Assembly: GCA_018222915.1 (NCBI GenBank)
Contig: JAAEZI010000010.1
Location: forward strand, 42,944-79,876
DNA length: 36,933 bases
Origin: Algicola sp.
GTDB lineage: Bacteria > Bacteroidota > Bacteroidia > Flavobacteriales > Flavobacteriaceae
Direction: 5' to 3'
In this document: one piece after another, positions 8,093 to 16,686 of the stretch
How the letters are laid out: each line of letters begins with the position of its first letter
Numbering within the stretch: the stretch's first letter is position 1
Program-made: the position numbers and the translations under genes
The notes under the pieces: model-generated
Databases searched by the model: none
What the model was told of the DNA's origin: nothing
The model's input: only the letters and a program-made list of their open reading frames with translations

Positions 8093-9193
8093 ATGGAAAA
8101 CTTAGACGACAACAAGAATGAGGACCAAGCGCCTAAAATCGAACAGTTTGATGAATCCTTATTAGGAGACGCCAGTACTCCTAATACTTCAGATGAAACA
8201 GGTCCTGAAACACCAAATACCGATATAAGCTTTAAAAACCGTATCGACTTGACTGAACTTCAAGAAGGTATTGATTTAATCAAGAATGAAATAAGTAAAG
8301 TGATTGTCGGACAGAAAGGAATGATTGACATGCTTATTGCTTCTATTTTAGCCAACGGACACTCGCTTATTGAAGGTGTTCCAGGAGTGGCTAAAACCAT
8401 TTCAGCAAAATTATTGGCGAAATCGCTCGACATAGGTTTCAGTAGAATTCAGTTTACACCCGATTTGATGCCAAGTGACATTTTGGGAACTTCGGTATTC
8501 AATATGAAAACGACAGAATTTGAATTTAAAGAGGGTCCCATATTCTCAAACATGATCCTTATTGACGAGATTAACAGAGCACCTGCAAAAACGCAAGCGG
8601 CTTTATTCGAAGTCATGGAAGAACGTCAAATTACCATCGACGGACAAAAATCTAAAATGGAACTTCCGTTTATTGTATTAGCAACTCAGAATCCAGTGGA
8701 ACAAGAAGGTACTTACCGATTACCAGAAGCACAATTAGACCGTTTTCTATTCAAAATTGATATTGACTATCCGAACGTTGAAGAAGAAGTTGAAATTTTA
8801 ACTAGAGAACAGAATTTACAAGGAGATACGAAAGTCGGCCAAATAAAAGCCCATTTAAGTAGCGAACAGATTAATAAATTTCAAAGACTTGTCGATCAGA
8901 TTTTGATAGAATCACATCTTATCAAGTATATCGCAGATATCATCGTAAGTACGCGAAACAATCCGTTCTTGTATTTAGGAGCGTCACCCAGAGCTTCCAT
9001 TGCCATATTAAAAGCCAGTAAAGCTTTCGCTGCCATGAGTGGTCGCGATTTTGTCACTCCTGAAGATATTAAACGTGCAGCCATACCTGTCTTACAACAT
9101 CGTGTGATTGTAACGCCTGAACGTGAAATGGAGGGTGTTACTACCAAACAAATTATCAGACAAATTATAGAAGCGGTAGAAATTCCTAGATAA
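8093..9193 (+). CDS. MoxR family AAA+ ATPase
   Basis: A 366-residue AAA+ ATPase of the MoxR group, thought to act as a chaperone that remodels or activates partner protein complexes. Residues 1-50 form an acidic, disordered extension. Walker A is GVPGVAKT (95-102) and Walker B is MILIDEINRAP (154-164). The sensor region ATQNPVEQEGTYRLPEAQLDRF is intact and is followed by a lid domain. The expected partners are the DUF58 protein encoded next and the membrane proteins encoded before. The DUF58 gene follows after 118 bases in which no signal was seen. Confidence 0.93.
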   Translation: MENLDDNKNEDQAPKIEQFDESLLGDASTPNTSDETGPETPNTDISFKNRIDLTELQEGIDLIKNEISKVIVGQKGMIDMLIASILANGHSLIEGVPGVAKTISAKLLAKSLDIGFSRIQFTPDLMPSDILGTSVFNMKTTEFEFKEGPIFSNMILIDEINRAPAKTQAALFEVMEERQITIDGQKSKMELPFIVLATQNPVEQEGTYRLPEAQLDRFLFKIDIDYPNVEEEVEILTREQNLQGDTKVGQIKAHLSSEQINKFQRLVDQILIESHLIKYIADIIVSTRNNPFLYLGASPRASIAILKASKAFAAMSGRDFVTPEDIKRAAIPVLQHRVIVTPEREMEGVTTKQIIRQIIEAVEIPR

Positions 9194-9311
9194 CATATCA
9201 TAAAACTGATACCATATTGTCATCTCTAAAATTTAAAAGAACACCTTGGAATTCATCCTATAAACAAACTTAAAAATCAGAAAAACATCTAACACGCATT
9301 AAACCATCACT

Positions 9312-10643
9312 TTGAAACGAATTAAACCATTTTATTTACAAAACAGATTTTTCTATGCATGCATTGGCATCATGGTATTATTCGTCATAAGTTTTTTATT
9401 CCCTAGATTGTTCAATGTTGTCAAAGTGGTGTTGTTACTCTTAGTCACTTTAACTGTTTTAGACACCCTTATTTTATTTGTGGCTAAAAATGGTGTTGTT
9501 GGGGAAAGACAACTTCCTGAAAAGTTTTCCAACGGCGATCCAAATCCCGTACATCTGACCATTCATAATTACTATACGTTTAATGTGAATGTGACCATTA
9601 TTGATGAAATCCCTGAACAGTTTCAAGTAAGAGATTTTCGTATTAATAGGGCACTAGAGGCTTCGAGTACATCGGAATTAAAATATGAATTAAGACCAGT
9701 GGATCGTGGCGAATACCATTTTGGGTCCTTAAACATTTATGTGACGTCGGTGTTCGGACTGATTGCACGTCGATTTTCGTACGACGATAATGCCATGGTA
9801 CCAACCTATCCCAGTTTTATACAGTTGCGAAAATATGATTTGATGGCCATCAGCAATAACTTGTATCAATATGGTATTAAAAAGATCAGAAAAATTGGTC
9901 ATACGATGGAATTTGAGCAAATTAAAGATTACGTTTTAGGCGATGACTTGCGTACCATTAATTGGAAAGCCACAGCGAAGCGCAATCAACTTATGGTCAA
10001 TCAATTTCAAGATGAAAAATCCCAGCCAGTATACTCGATTATTGATAAAGGACGTGTGATGAAAATGCCATTTGACGGTCTTACTTTGTTAGATTATGCC
10101 ATCAATGCCGCCTTGGTGATTTCAAACGTCGCTTTAAAAAAGCAGGACAAAGCTGGTATCTTAGCATTTTCTAAAAAAGTAGAAAATATTGTAGTTGCGG
10201 AAAAACGAACTTCCCAAATGAATCTTATATTGGAAACCTTATACAATGTGAGCACCGATTTTTATGAAAGTGACTACAGCCGATTATATGCAGATTGTAA
10301 ACGAAATATTACGCATCGAAGTTTGATGTTGCTTTATACAAATTTTGAAACGCTCGATAGCTTGCATCGTCAGCTTCCTTACCTAAAAGGCATTGCAAAG
10401 AACCATTTATTGGTCGTTATTTTCTTTAAAAACACAGAGCTGAATCAAATTATTACGGAACGTGCAGAAACTGTGCAACAAGCCTATGACAAAGTCATTG
10501 CTGAAAAATTTGCTTTTGAAAAACGACTCATCGTCAATGAGCTTCAAAAATATGGGATCCAATCTATCCTAACATCTCCCCAGGATTTAACGATTGATAC
10601 CATCAATAAATACCTTGAAATTAAAGCGAGAGGTTTGTTGTAA
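9312..10643 (+). CDS. DUF58 domain-containing protein (MoxR partner), TTG start
   Basis: A 443-residue protein with two N-terminal hydrophobic segments (about 13-30 and 35-57), a beta-rich extracytoplasmic stretch and a DUF58 domain marked by GDDLRTINWKATAKR (about 208-222), then a von Willebrand A-like fold. The start is TTG at 9312: an in-frame TAA lies at 9300-9302 and no ATG is available before Met21, which would destroy the first membrane helix. DUF58 proteins are nearly always encoded beside MoxR, as here. Unlike the classical Bat aerotolerance operon, no VWA/TPR BatA-E genes follow. Confidence 0.9.
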   Translation: MKRIKPFYLQNRFFYACIGIMVLFVISFLFPRLFNVVKVVLLLLVTLTVLDTLILFVAKNGVVGERQLPEKFSNGDPNPVHLTIHNYYTFNVNVTIIDEIPEQFQVRDFRINRALEASSTSELKYELRPVDRGEYHFGSLNIYVTSVFGLIARRFSYDDNAMVPTYPSFIQLRKYDLMAISNNLYQYGIKKIRKIGHTMEFEQIKDYVLGDDLRTINWKATAKRNQLMVNQFQDEKSQPVYSIIDKGRVMKMPFDGLTLLDYAINAALVISNVALKKQDKAGILAFSKKVENIVVAEKRTSQMNLILETLYNVSTDFYESDYSRLYADCKRNITHRSLMLLYTNFETLDSLHRQLPYLKGIAKNHLLVVIFFKNTELNQIITERAETVQQAYDKVIAEKFAFEKRLIVNELQKYGIQSILTSPQDLTIDTINKYLEIKARGLL

Positions 10644-10717
10644 TTAATTAATTGACAACTCATCCTTCATTTATGACAGTTCAGTTCAATTCATTATGAA
10701 TAACGTGATTGCTTATT

Positions 10718-10725
10718 GATATTTG
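10718..10725 (+). promoter_or_regulatory. Possible -7 box before the DUF2141 gene
   Basis: GATATTTG differs from TAnnTTTG only at the first base and lies 36 bases before the ATG at 10762. The 11-mer ATATTTGAACC (10719-10729) recurs at 22833-22843 before another gene. Confidence 0.3.
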
Positions 10726-10761
10726 AACCATCATTAACAAACAATCATTAAATCAATTCTT

Positions 10762-11175
10762 ATGAAAACTTTAGTTCTTACAGTATCGCTTTTAATTTCA
10801 ACACTGGGTTTCGCTCAAGACAAAACCGCAAACACCATTACAGTGACTATCGAAAATTTCACGAGTAACGACGGTAAAGCCATTTTAGCATTGCACACTT
10901 CAGAATCTTTTATGAAAGGCCCTGGCATTCAAAATCTAAGTGCCAACATCGTTGATGGCAAAGCAACATTCACATTTGAAAATGTGCCTTCTGGAGAATA
11001 TGCGTTATTAGCGCTTCATGACAAAAATGATAACAAGCGTATGGATTATGAAGCCAATGGCATGCCAAAAGAATCTTATGGCTTATCTAATAATCCTAGA
11101 AGTTATGGACCACCAATCTATGATGACGCTAAGTTTCAAGTCCAGAAAGACACGAGTCTTACCATTAGATTATAA
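10762..11175 (+). CDS. DUF2141 domain-containing secreted protein
   Basis: A 137-residue protein with a clear Sec signal peptide (MKTLVLTVSLLISTLGFAQ, cleavage after about residue 19) and a DUF2141 domain over nearly all the rest. Landmarks are the FENVPSGEYALLALHDKND stretch and the NNPRSYGPPIYDDAKF end, both typical of this periplasmic beta-sandwich family. Function is unknown. It is a single gene with its own terminator at 11200-11226, and converges on the TonB receptor gene. Confidence 0.88.
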   Translation: MKTLVLTVSLLISTLGFAQDKTANTITVTIENFTSNDGKAILALHTSESFMKGPGIQNLSANIVDGKATFTFENVPSGEYALLALHDKNDNKRMDYEANGMPKESYGLSNNPRSYGPPIYDDAKFQVQKDTSLTIRL

Positions 11176-11180
11176 TACGA

Positions 11181-11200
11181 TTCATCAATCAATCAATCAA
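11181..11200 (+). repeat. Short ATCA/AATC tandem run
   Basis: The run catcaatcaatcaatcaa lies between the DUF2141 stop and its terminator. Related ATCAATCAA runs occur just before start codons at about 20526-20545, 22848-22858 and 23648-23667. Confidence 0.4.
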
Positions 11201-11226
11201 AAGAACCTTTTTAGGTTCTTTTTTTT
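11200..11226 (+). terminator. Intrinsic terminator of the DUF2141 gene
   Basis: A perfect 9-bp stem, AAAGAACCT (11200-11208) with AGGTTCTTT (11213-11221), has a TTTT loop and runs into T residues to 11226. It overlaps the receptor stop codon and may also stop minus-strand transcription. Confidence 0.8.
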
Positions 11227-13537
11227 ACCAATACAAGCGGAACATGAGATTAGGTGTAAAGCCTAAAGAATAGCGCTCTATCATTTCAATATCACTGTTT
11301 AAGTCATTATTGCCACGATATTCTCTGCTAATCAGATTTCTTTTGTTATAGATATTTCGAATCGAAAAACCGACTTTAGCACGTATAGGACTATTTCTAG
11401 ATATTCGAAATTTATATGTGGAAGATAAATCCAAACGATGGTAATTTGGCAGACGTCTTGTATTGATGCCGTCATTAAACTCTAAGTTACCAGTTGCATC
11501 TGATGAAGGTGTAAAAGGTTTTCCTGTTTGCCATCTCCAACCTAATGCTACTTGAAAATCTGACCATTTACAGCTCAACGATGTACTTAGCATATGCGTT
11601 ACGTTAGATCTAGAGGTAAAATAGTCTTCATTATTGATATTTTTATATTGACTTTTGCTGGAATTAAAAGTATAACCCATCCAAGTATTGATGTTATGAA
11701 AGCGTTTTTTAAGGAAAACGTCGGCACCATAAACTCTTTGATTTCCAATATTAAATTGGCTATTCTCCGGATTTAGAAACCCTAATGACAATGCGGTAAT
11801 ATTGTCTAAGGTTTTGTAATAACTATCCATATCAATAGTCCAACCACGTTTCGTGAAGATGAATCCTGCTGAAACTTGCTGACTCTTTATGATTGGAAAT
11901 TTACGACCATTCGACAAGCGCCAAAGCCTATTTTCCAGAGACAAATCACTGATAACTGTTTCATCAATCTCGCTGATAATCTGATGTTTTATTTCTCCTG
12001 AAATTTGTAATTTCAAATGCCTTAGTAAGGATTTATAAAATAATAGTCGCGGCTCAAATTTATAAGATTGTAACTCTTGAAAATGCGTAACTCTTAACCC
12101 TAAAGACACCTCAAAGGACTCTGGCTTTCTAAAATGGTAGTTCCCATAGATGCTTTGCGACTGCACGACTGTTTTATCAGTGTCTAGAATAAAGGACAAA
12201 TTAGACGTGTTTAAAAATGCATAACCGACATCTTTCAACACATATTGATAGCCCATGTCTAAGTCATTATTATCATTGATTTTCCATTGCAGTTCGGTAG
12301 CTATTCCGGAATCAAAAATGACATTTCGTTTTTCAAAATCTGAGATTTGATCTCCCGCTTCAGAAGTCACATAATTATATTGTAATTTATATTTCGAAAA
12401 ATAAACATTGGTCACTTGTCGCCATTTAGGCAACCACTGTGCTGTCCAACCCAAACCATAACCATTATTATCAATTGTCATGCGGTCATTAAAAGTTTGG
12501 TTGTTTTCCGAAGAACGTACAGTATAATCCAAATTATTATCAATAGAAATCAAACTCGCAAAAAATTGATGCTTTGGGTTTGGTTCAAAATTGATTTTCA
12601 TATTATAATCCAAAAACTGAAATCGATTATCAGGATTATCACCATGACTAATTTTTGTTCCGCCAAATACTTTATCTGCCAATTGATTGAATGTATGCGA
12701 TTGATACATATCGGTATAACTCGATCTTACAGAACCTTGAATCCCCAATTTTTCTTTAATAATAGGAACTTCCAAGTACATATCACCACTAATTCCATTA
12801 GCGCCAACTTCAGCCTTCACTTTATCCTCAACCTCTGTCGTAGTCGCCATGGAAATGACACTAGAAGCTCTTTCTCCGTATCGTGGATGGGACCCTTTAT
12901 TTATAAATGTTACCGTTTTTGTAGCATTGGGATTGAACGGTGAGATCATACCAAAAAGATGGCCTTTGTGATAGATATTAATGCCATCCCAGATCAGTCT
13001 ATTTTGATCTACTTTTCCACCTCTGACTAAAAATCCTGACGCAGTTTCGTTCGGACTCATCACGCCAGGAAGTAACTGCACACTTTCTAACACATCAGGT
13101 TCGGTAAGTCCTGGTAAAATCCCCAATTCTTTGGGTTTTATCAAATAAGAGCCATCGCTATTTTTCGCAATTCCTTGAGTCAAGTAGCTCTTGACCACAA
13201 TCCGTTCTAATTCTTGAACTTTCGTAATATCGCGTCCGGATGCTTCGTTTGTTATGACAATAATGTATCTATCATCAACCCATTCAAAAGTGACAGATAA
13301 TTGCGCTTCAAGCTCTGAAAGCAAGGTGATTATAGAGCGCTCCTGCCGATTTAAGGTGACGGTTTTATTGTCAAATATGATATCCTTATAAGAAAACCGA
13401 ACATCATATATGGATTCTATCAGTTCAAAAGCACAATCGACTGGTTCTCTGTCAAAACTGACGTAAAATTTAGCCTCTTCTTGCGAAAAGGCCAATGAAG
13501 GTAACATCAACAAAATGCTTATGATTACTGTCTTCAC
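11225..13537 (-). CDS. TonB-dependent outer membrane receptor with STN signalling domain (FecA-type)
   Basis: A 770-residue receptor: signal peptide (1-19), an STN domain (about 24-98) that in FecA-type systems contacts the anti-sigma factor, a plug (about 125-235, including GFLVRGGKVDQNRLIWDGI) and a beta barrel ending in an aromatic residue (LMFRLYW), the usual assembly signal. No CarboxypepD_reg-like domain and no SusD partner are present, so a siderophore, small ligand or metal complex is as likely as a glycan. Its start overlaps the end of fecR by 4 bases (ATGA). With fecR and the ECF sigma gene it forms a complete surface-signalling set. The ligand cannot be read from the sequence. Confidence 0.9.
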   Translation of the reverse strand: MKTVIISILLMLPSLAFSQEEAKFYVSFDREPVDCAFELIESIYDVRFSYKDIIFDNKTVTLNRQERSIITLLSELEAQLSVTFEWVDDRYIIVITNEASGRDITKVQELERIVVKSYLTQGIAKNSDGSYLIKPKELGILPGLTEPDVLESVQLLPGVMSPNETASGFLVRGGKVDQNRLIWDGINIYHKGHLFGMISPFNPNATKTVTFINKGSHPRYGERASSVISMATTTEVEDKVKAEVGANGISGDMYLEVPIIKEKLGIQGSVRSSYTDMYQSHTFNQLADKVFGGTKISHGDNPDNRFQFLDYNMKINFEPNPKHQFFASLISIDNNLDYTVRSSENNQTFNDRMTIDNNGYGLGWTAQWLPKWRQVTNVYFSKYKLQYNYVTSEAGDQISDFEKRNVIFDSGIATELQWKINDNNDLDMGYQYVLKDVGYAFLNTSNLSFILDTDKTVVQSQSIYGNYHFRKPESFEVSLGLRVTHFQELQSYKFEPRLLFYKSLLRHLKLQISGEIKHQIISEIDETVISDLSLENRLWRLSNGRKFPIIKSQQVSAGFIFTKRGWTIDMDSYYKTLDNITALSLGFLNPENSQFNIGNQRVYGADVFLKKRFHNINTWMGYTFNSSKSQYKNINNEDYFTSRSNVTHMLSTSLSCKWSDFQVALGWRWQTGKPFTPSSDATGNLEFNDGINTRRLPNYHRLDLSSTYKFRISRNSPIRAKVGFSIRNIYNKRNLISREYRGNNDLNSDIEMIERYSLGFTPNLMFRLYW

Positions 13538-14460
13538 TTGGTACTTAGATAGAATTGTCCTTTTTCTTTTTCATTGTATTGTATATCCAGTGATTTAAAC
13601 ACTGTTTTTAGTGCAAGCTTTAAATTATGATGGGTAAAACTGCCTGTATATCTCGTATTCTGATCGATACTATCTGCATCAATTCGAATTTGATATTGTG
13701 ACTCCAAAGCTAAAATCACGTAACGAAGTGGCACACTTTTGAAGGAACTTTCACCTTCCATCCATGTCGGATTTAATTCTGACGTTTGCCAACGTTCCAA
13801 AGCAAAACCATTGATTCGCCTTACAGAATTGGTTGGTTGAAGTGTATTGGCTTCACCTTTGGAGTCGACACGTACTTTGCCTTCATAGCAAACCACTTCG
13901 AAAAAATCATCCCTAGAGTTCACATTGAATTGTGTACCCAACACTTGAACCGTCCCATTATCAGTTAGGACTTTAAAGGCACTCCCCTTTTTTACCTTAA
14001 AGAAAGCTTCACCTTGCAAGGTCAAACTTCGGTGGTCTTTCCAATCTTTAGTATCATAGGTTATTTTGGAATTCGAATTTAAGATGACTTCAGAGCCATC
14101 TAATAAGGCTATGGTTTTTTGCTCACCAAACTGTGTTTCCAAAACGGTGACATGATTACCTAATAAAGTAAATAACCCAAATAATAAAATGATGGAGGCC
14201 GCAATTCCAATGGACCATTGCTGCATCTTCAAACGTCTTACTTTCGTTTTCTTTTCTGATATTTTTCTTTGTATTTCGGAGAAAGAAGCCTTTGTTGAAC
14301 TTTCCAAAGATTCAAATGTTTCTATCCCTTTCCGAAGTTTTAAGTAAGCCATATAGTCGTCTTCAGACACTAATTTTTTCAATTCAGCATCCGTCAATTC
14401 ACCTGCCATCCATTGTGCCAGAAACACATCCTTATTGTTATTTGAGAATTCTTCTTTCAT
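13534..14460 (-). CDS. FecR family anti-sigma factor
   Basis: A 308-residue inner-membrane anti-sigma factor. A cytoplasmic N-terminus (1-80) contains the anti-sigma motif region FLAQWMAGELTDAEL, then one transmembrane helix (about 82-102). The periplasmic FecR domain (about 110-210) includes LLDGSEVILNSNSKITYD and GTQFNV. A C-terminal DUF4974 region (about 235-305) follows, with SFKSVPLRYVILALESQY. It would hold the adjacent ECF sigma factor until the receptor's STN domain signals. Just upstream lies the two-box motif shared with the Kazal lipoprotein gene; only 12 bases separate its -10-like box from the ATG. Confidence 0.92.
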   Translation of the reverse strand: MKEEFSNNNKDVFLAQWMAGELTDAELKKLVSEDDYMAYLKLRKGIETFESLESSTKASFSEIQRKISEKKTKVRRLKMQQWSIGIAASIILLFGLFTLLGNHVTVLETQFGEQKTIALLDGSEVILNSNSKITYDTKDWKDHRSLTLQGEAFFKVKKGSAFKVLTDNGTVQVLGTQFNVNSRDDFFEVVCYEGKVRVDSKGEANTLQPTNSVRRINGFALERWQTSELNPTWMEGESSFKSVPLRYVILALESQYQIRIDADSIDQNTRYTGSFTHHNLKLALKTVFKSLDIQYNEKEKGQFYLSTK

Positions 14461-14472
14461 GTTTACTATTTA

Positions 14473-14503
14473 TAAGACAACTATCATTAATAATACCCTA
14501 CTT
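14473..14503 (-). promoter_or_regulatory. Candidate ECF-sigma promoter of fecR-receptor
   Basis: The minus strand reads AAGTAGGGTATT, ten bases, then GTTGTCTTA. The same two boxes with the same 10-base gap occur on the plus strand at 15083-15113. The second box contains GTC, common in ECF -10 elements. The predicted leader before the fecR ATG at 14460 is very short. Confidence 0.7.
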
Positions 14504-14515
14504 AATTTTAAATAT

Positions 14516-15028
14516 TTAAATATTTCCAATCTCACGACGCATTACCAACAAGGCTAGATGCATTCGTTTTTCAACGGCCTTCACAGAAATTTTCAACTCA
14601 TCACTTATCGCCTTGTACGTTTTTTTCTCTATGCGATTCATTAGAAAAACTTGCTTTTGCTTTTCAGGGAGTGTCTCTATGGTTTGCTCCAATTTTTCCA
14701 TAAACTCTTGTTCTAGCATGAGAAACTCTGGAGACTCGTTTGTTTCAGAAGGCTTCAAATAGTGTTGATGCGTTCTTACCACTTTCTCATGTTTTACCAT
14801 ATTCAAAAATAAATTGGTCGCTACTTTATATAGGTAGCTTTTCACTTTCTCGTAGTCGACCTTAGCACAATTATCCCAAAGTTTCACAAAAGTATCTTGT
14901 AAAATATCTTCGGCTTTATTGAGATCTTGCGTCTTGTAAAATATAAACCGTCTCAACGCTTTTGAATGGGTGTTGTACAGCGTTTCAAAAGTTTTTGAAT
15001 CACAAATTTTATGTTGATCTTTAGGCAT
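14516..15028 (-). CDS. ECF-type RNA polymerase sigma factor (sigma-70 family)
   Basis: A 170-residue ECF sigma factor. Region 2 (about 15-85) has the core-binding and -10 recognition helices (KAEDILQDTFVKLWDN, then SYLYKVATNLFLNMVK). Region 4 (about 112-165) has the -35-binding helix-turn-helix (LPEKQKQVFLMNRIEKKTYKAI, then SVKAVEKRMHLAL). There is no C-terminal SnoaL extension. It is followed by fecR after 55 bases. Its own upstream region holds a housekeeping TAGTTTTG box rather than the motif shared by its presumed targets, which suggests constitutive supply of sigma and regulated output. Confidence 0.93.
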   Translation of the reverse strand: MPKDQHKICDSKTFETLYNTHSKALRRFIFYKTQDLNKAEDILQDTFVKLWDNCAKVDYEKVKSYLYKVATNLFLNMVKHEKVVRTHQHYLKPSETNESPEFLMLEQEFMEKLEQTIETLPEKQKQVFLMNRIEKKTYKAISDELKISVKAVEKRMHLALLVMRREIGNI

Positions 15029-15052
15029 TTATTAGTTTAAAAGAAAGTATGT

Positions 15053-15060
15053 CAAAACTA
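15053..15060 (-). promoter_or_regulatory. Candidate housekeeping -7 box of the ECF sigma gene
   Basis: The minus strand reads TAGTTTTG, a perfect TAnnTTTG, 24 bases before the start codon at 15028. It lies next to, but facing away from, the ECF-type motif at 15083-15113. Confidence 0.5.
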
Positions 15061-15082
15061 AATAAAAAATAATTATAGAAAA

Positions 15083-15113
15083 AAGTAGGGTATTTTTTGG
15101 AACGGTTGTCTTA
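15083..15113 (+). promoter_or_regulatory. Candidate ECF-sigma promoter of the Kazal lipoprotein
   Basis: AAGTAGGGTATT (15083-15094), ten bases, then GTTGTCTTA (15105-15113), 45 bases before the ATG at 15159. All 21 box bases and the spacing are identical to the motif upstream of fecR, while the ten spacer bases differ. Confidence 0.7.
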
Positions 15114-15158
15114 GTATTGATTAATCGCCAAAATGATATTTAAACATAAAAAATTGCT

Positions 15159-16604
15159 ATGATGAGAAATTTTAAACTATTCTTTTTAAGCTTGGCTATA
15201 ATAGCCAGTTTTTTAACTGCTTGTTCTAACAACGAACCTGTTGTGGAGCAACAAACTATTGAAAAAAGTGAATCCATTACCACATCCTTAAATCAATTAA
15301 GACAACAATTTAATGATGATGGTAATGTCGTTCCTAGTAATAATCCAACAGGAAATATTGTCTTCGATTTCTGTTTTGATTTTGTGTACCCATTAACACT
15401 CTCTTATAATAACGATACAACTGTCACGGTTAATAGTTTGGAGGATTTGGTACAAATATTAATCAACTCCAACAACGAATTATACATTGATGGTATCGCA
15501 TTTCCATTCGATGTTGAAACTTACAGCGAAGATACTGACGCCATTGTTGTTGTGACCATTAACGATGAGCAAGCATTCATTGATTTATTAGCGAGCTGTA
15601 ATTTTGAGAATTTCAGTTGTGATTGCTACGAAGTTTACGACCCAGTTTGTGTTGAAATTGAAGCACCTGACGGTCAATTATTCCTTATGACCTATCCGAA
15701 CGCGTGTTATGCAGAATGCGACGGATTTACACAAGAGGATTTTGCAGAAAACTGTGCGGATGACTATAATTCTCCAGGTGGTATTGATTGTTTTGAGTTT
15801 TTATTCCCTCTAACGATAATCACCGATAATAACCAAACGATTACGGTTAATTCTCAGGAAGAACTTGACAACGCCTTATACAATTCCTATTATTTCAATT
15901 TCCAATATCCATTCCAGGTGGCGCTGTACGATCAAGCAGAAGTAGTGACCATTAATAACCAAGGGGAATTAGAAGCGCTATTAGATGATTGCTATGGCAA
16001 CCAAGGCACAAATTGCGATTGTCCTGATAACATAGATCCAGTCTGTGTGGAACTCGAATCACCTACTGGCAATATTGATATTATTAGCTTCCCAAATGCC
16101 TGCATAGCGGAATGTGAAGGGTTTACACAGGAAGATTTTGTAGATTGTGAAACTACCGGAGAATGTGATTATCCAGATGAATTTGATCCTGTTTGTGTGG
16201 AAGTTGAAGTGGAAGGTCAATTAGTCATTTTCACGTATCCAAATGCTTGTTATGCGGAATGTGAAGGCTTTACTGCTGACGACTTTGTTGATTGCGAAAG
16301 TAACACACCTGATTGTACCACAGATAACGTTGTAGAAATTTTGCTATCATGTCCATGGACTTCCAATGGAAATACCTATGTTTTTGAAGCGGATGGAAGC
16401 GTCGCTATTGAAGGTTCAGGTCTATCTACCATTGGCACTTGGACTGTAGAATTAGGAATTGAAGGTTATCCTATTGTATCAATTTTTGCTGAGATAGGTA
16501 ATTTTAATGACGATTGGAACTTCTTAGATTGTAATCTCATTAACAGTCTTTTAGTCACGAGTTCCTTGAACCCAGCTGCTAGTATCGCATTGAGTTGTGA
16601 TTAA
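15159..16604 (+). CDS. Secreted lipoprotein with three Kazal-like repeats
   Basis: A 481-residue lipoprotein: the signal ends in FLTAC (Cys22), then a polar spacer. Two copies of an approximately 90-residue acidic module follow (from about residue 70, FCFDFVYPLTL, and from about 210, CFEFLFPLTI). Three cysteine-rich repeats occur at about 154-199, 286-331 and 334-378, each with DPVCVE, (Y/F)PNAC and AEC(D/E)GFT. That cysteine and proline layout matches the Kazal serine-protease-inhibitor fold. A C-terminal beta-rich domain (about 385-481) resembles lipocalin-like domains. The protein is very acidic. It shares a predicted ECF promoter with the divergent fecR-receptor pair, so it may be a surface partner of that receptor. 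Protease inhibition is inferred, not shown. Confidence 0.85.
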   Translation: MMRNFKLFFLSLAIIASFLTACSNNEPVVEQQTIEKSESITTSLNQLRQQFNDDGNVVPSNNPTGNIVFDFCFDFVYPLTLSYNNDTTVTVNSLEDLVQILINSNNELYIDGIAFPFDVETYSEDTDAIVVVTINDEQAFIDLLASCNFENFSCDCYEVYDPVCVEIEAPDGQLFLMTYPNACYAECDGFTQEDFAENCADDYNSPGGIDCFEFLFPLTIITDNNQTITVNSQEELDNALYNSYYFNFQYPFQVALYDQAEVVTINNQGELEALLDDCYGNQGTNCDCPDNIDPVCVELESPTGNIDIISFPNACIAECEGFTQEDFVDCETTGECDYPDEFDPVCVEVEVEGQLVIFTYPNACYAECEGFTADDFVDCESNTPDCTTDNVVEILLSCPWTSNGNTYVFEADGSVAIEGSGLSTIGTWTVELGIEGYPIVSIFAEIGNFNDDWNFLDCNLINSLLVTSSLNPAASIALSCD

Positions 16605-16624
16605 GAATCATTAAGTTTTAAATT

Positions 16625-16661
16625 AAAAGTCCTTCAATAACGCTATTGAAGGACTTTTTTT
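16625..16661 (+). terminator. Strong intrinsic terminator, probably bidirectional
   Basis: A perfect 15-bp stem, AAAAGTCCTTCAATA (16625-16639) with TATTGAAGGACTTTT (16644-16658), has a 4-base loop and continues into T residues. It sits between the convergent Kazal lipoprotein and dps genes, and in reverse ends in TTTTAATTT. Confidence 0.9.
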
Positions 16662-16686
16662 CTGAATATCTATCACGAGTTCTTTA

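Noticed and set aside
8896-9201. 101-codon minus-strand frame opposite the end of the MoxR gene
   Set aside because: The MoxR lid domain is clearly encoded on the plus strand. The antisense product has no recognisable features.
8093-10643. Classical Bat aerotolerance operon
   Set aside because: MoxR and DUF58 are present but no VWA or TPR BatA-E genes follow; the next gene is a DUF2141 protein with its own terminator.
11181-11200. AATC run as a CRISPR or phase-variable repeat
   Set aside because: Only about four short units occur, outside any coding region, with no spacers.
12416-12943. 175-codon plus-strand open frame inside the TonB receptor gene
   Set aside because: It is antisense to a receptor with clear STN, plug and barrel features. 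Its translation is low in charged-residue pattern and has no family motif, so it is a shadow frame.
11225-13537. SusC-type glycan transporter
   Set aside because: The receptor is only 770 residues, lacks a CarboxypepD_reg-like domain and has no SusD gene next to it.
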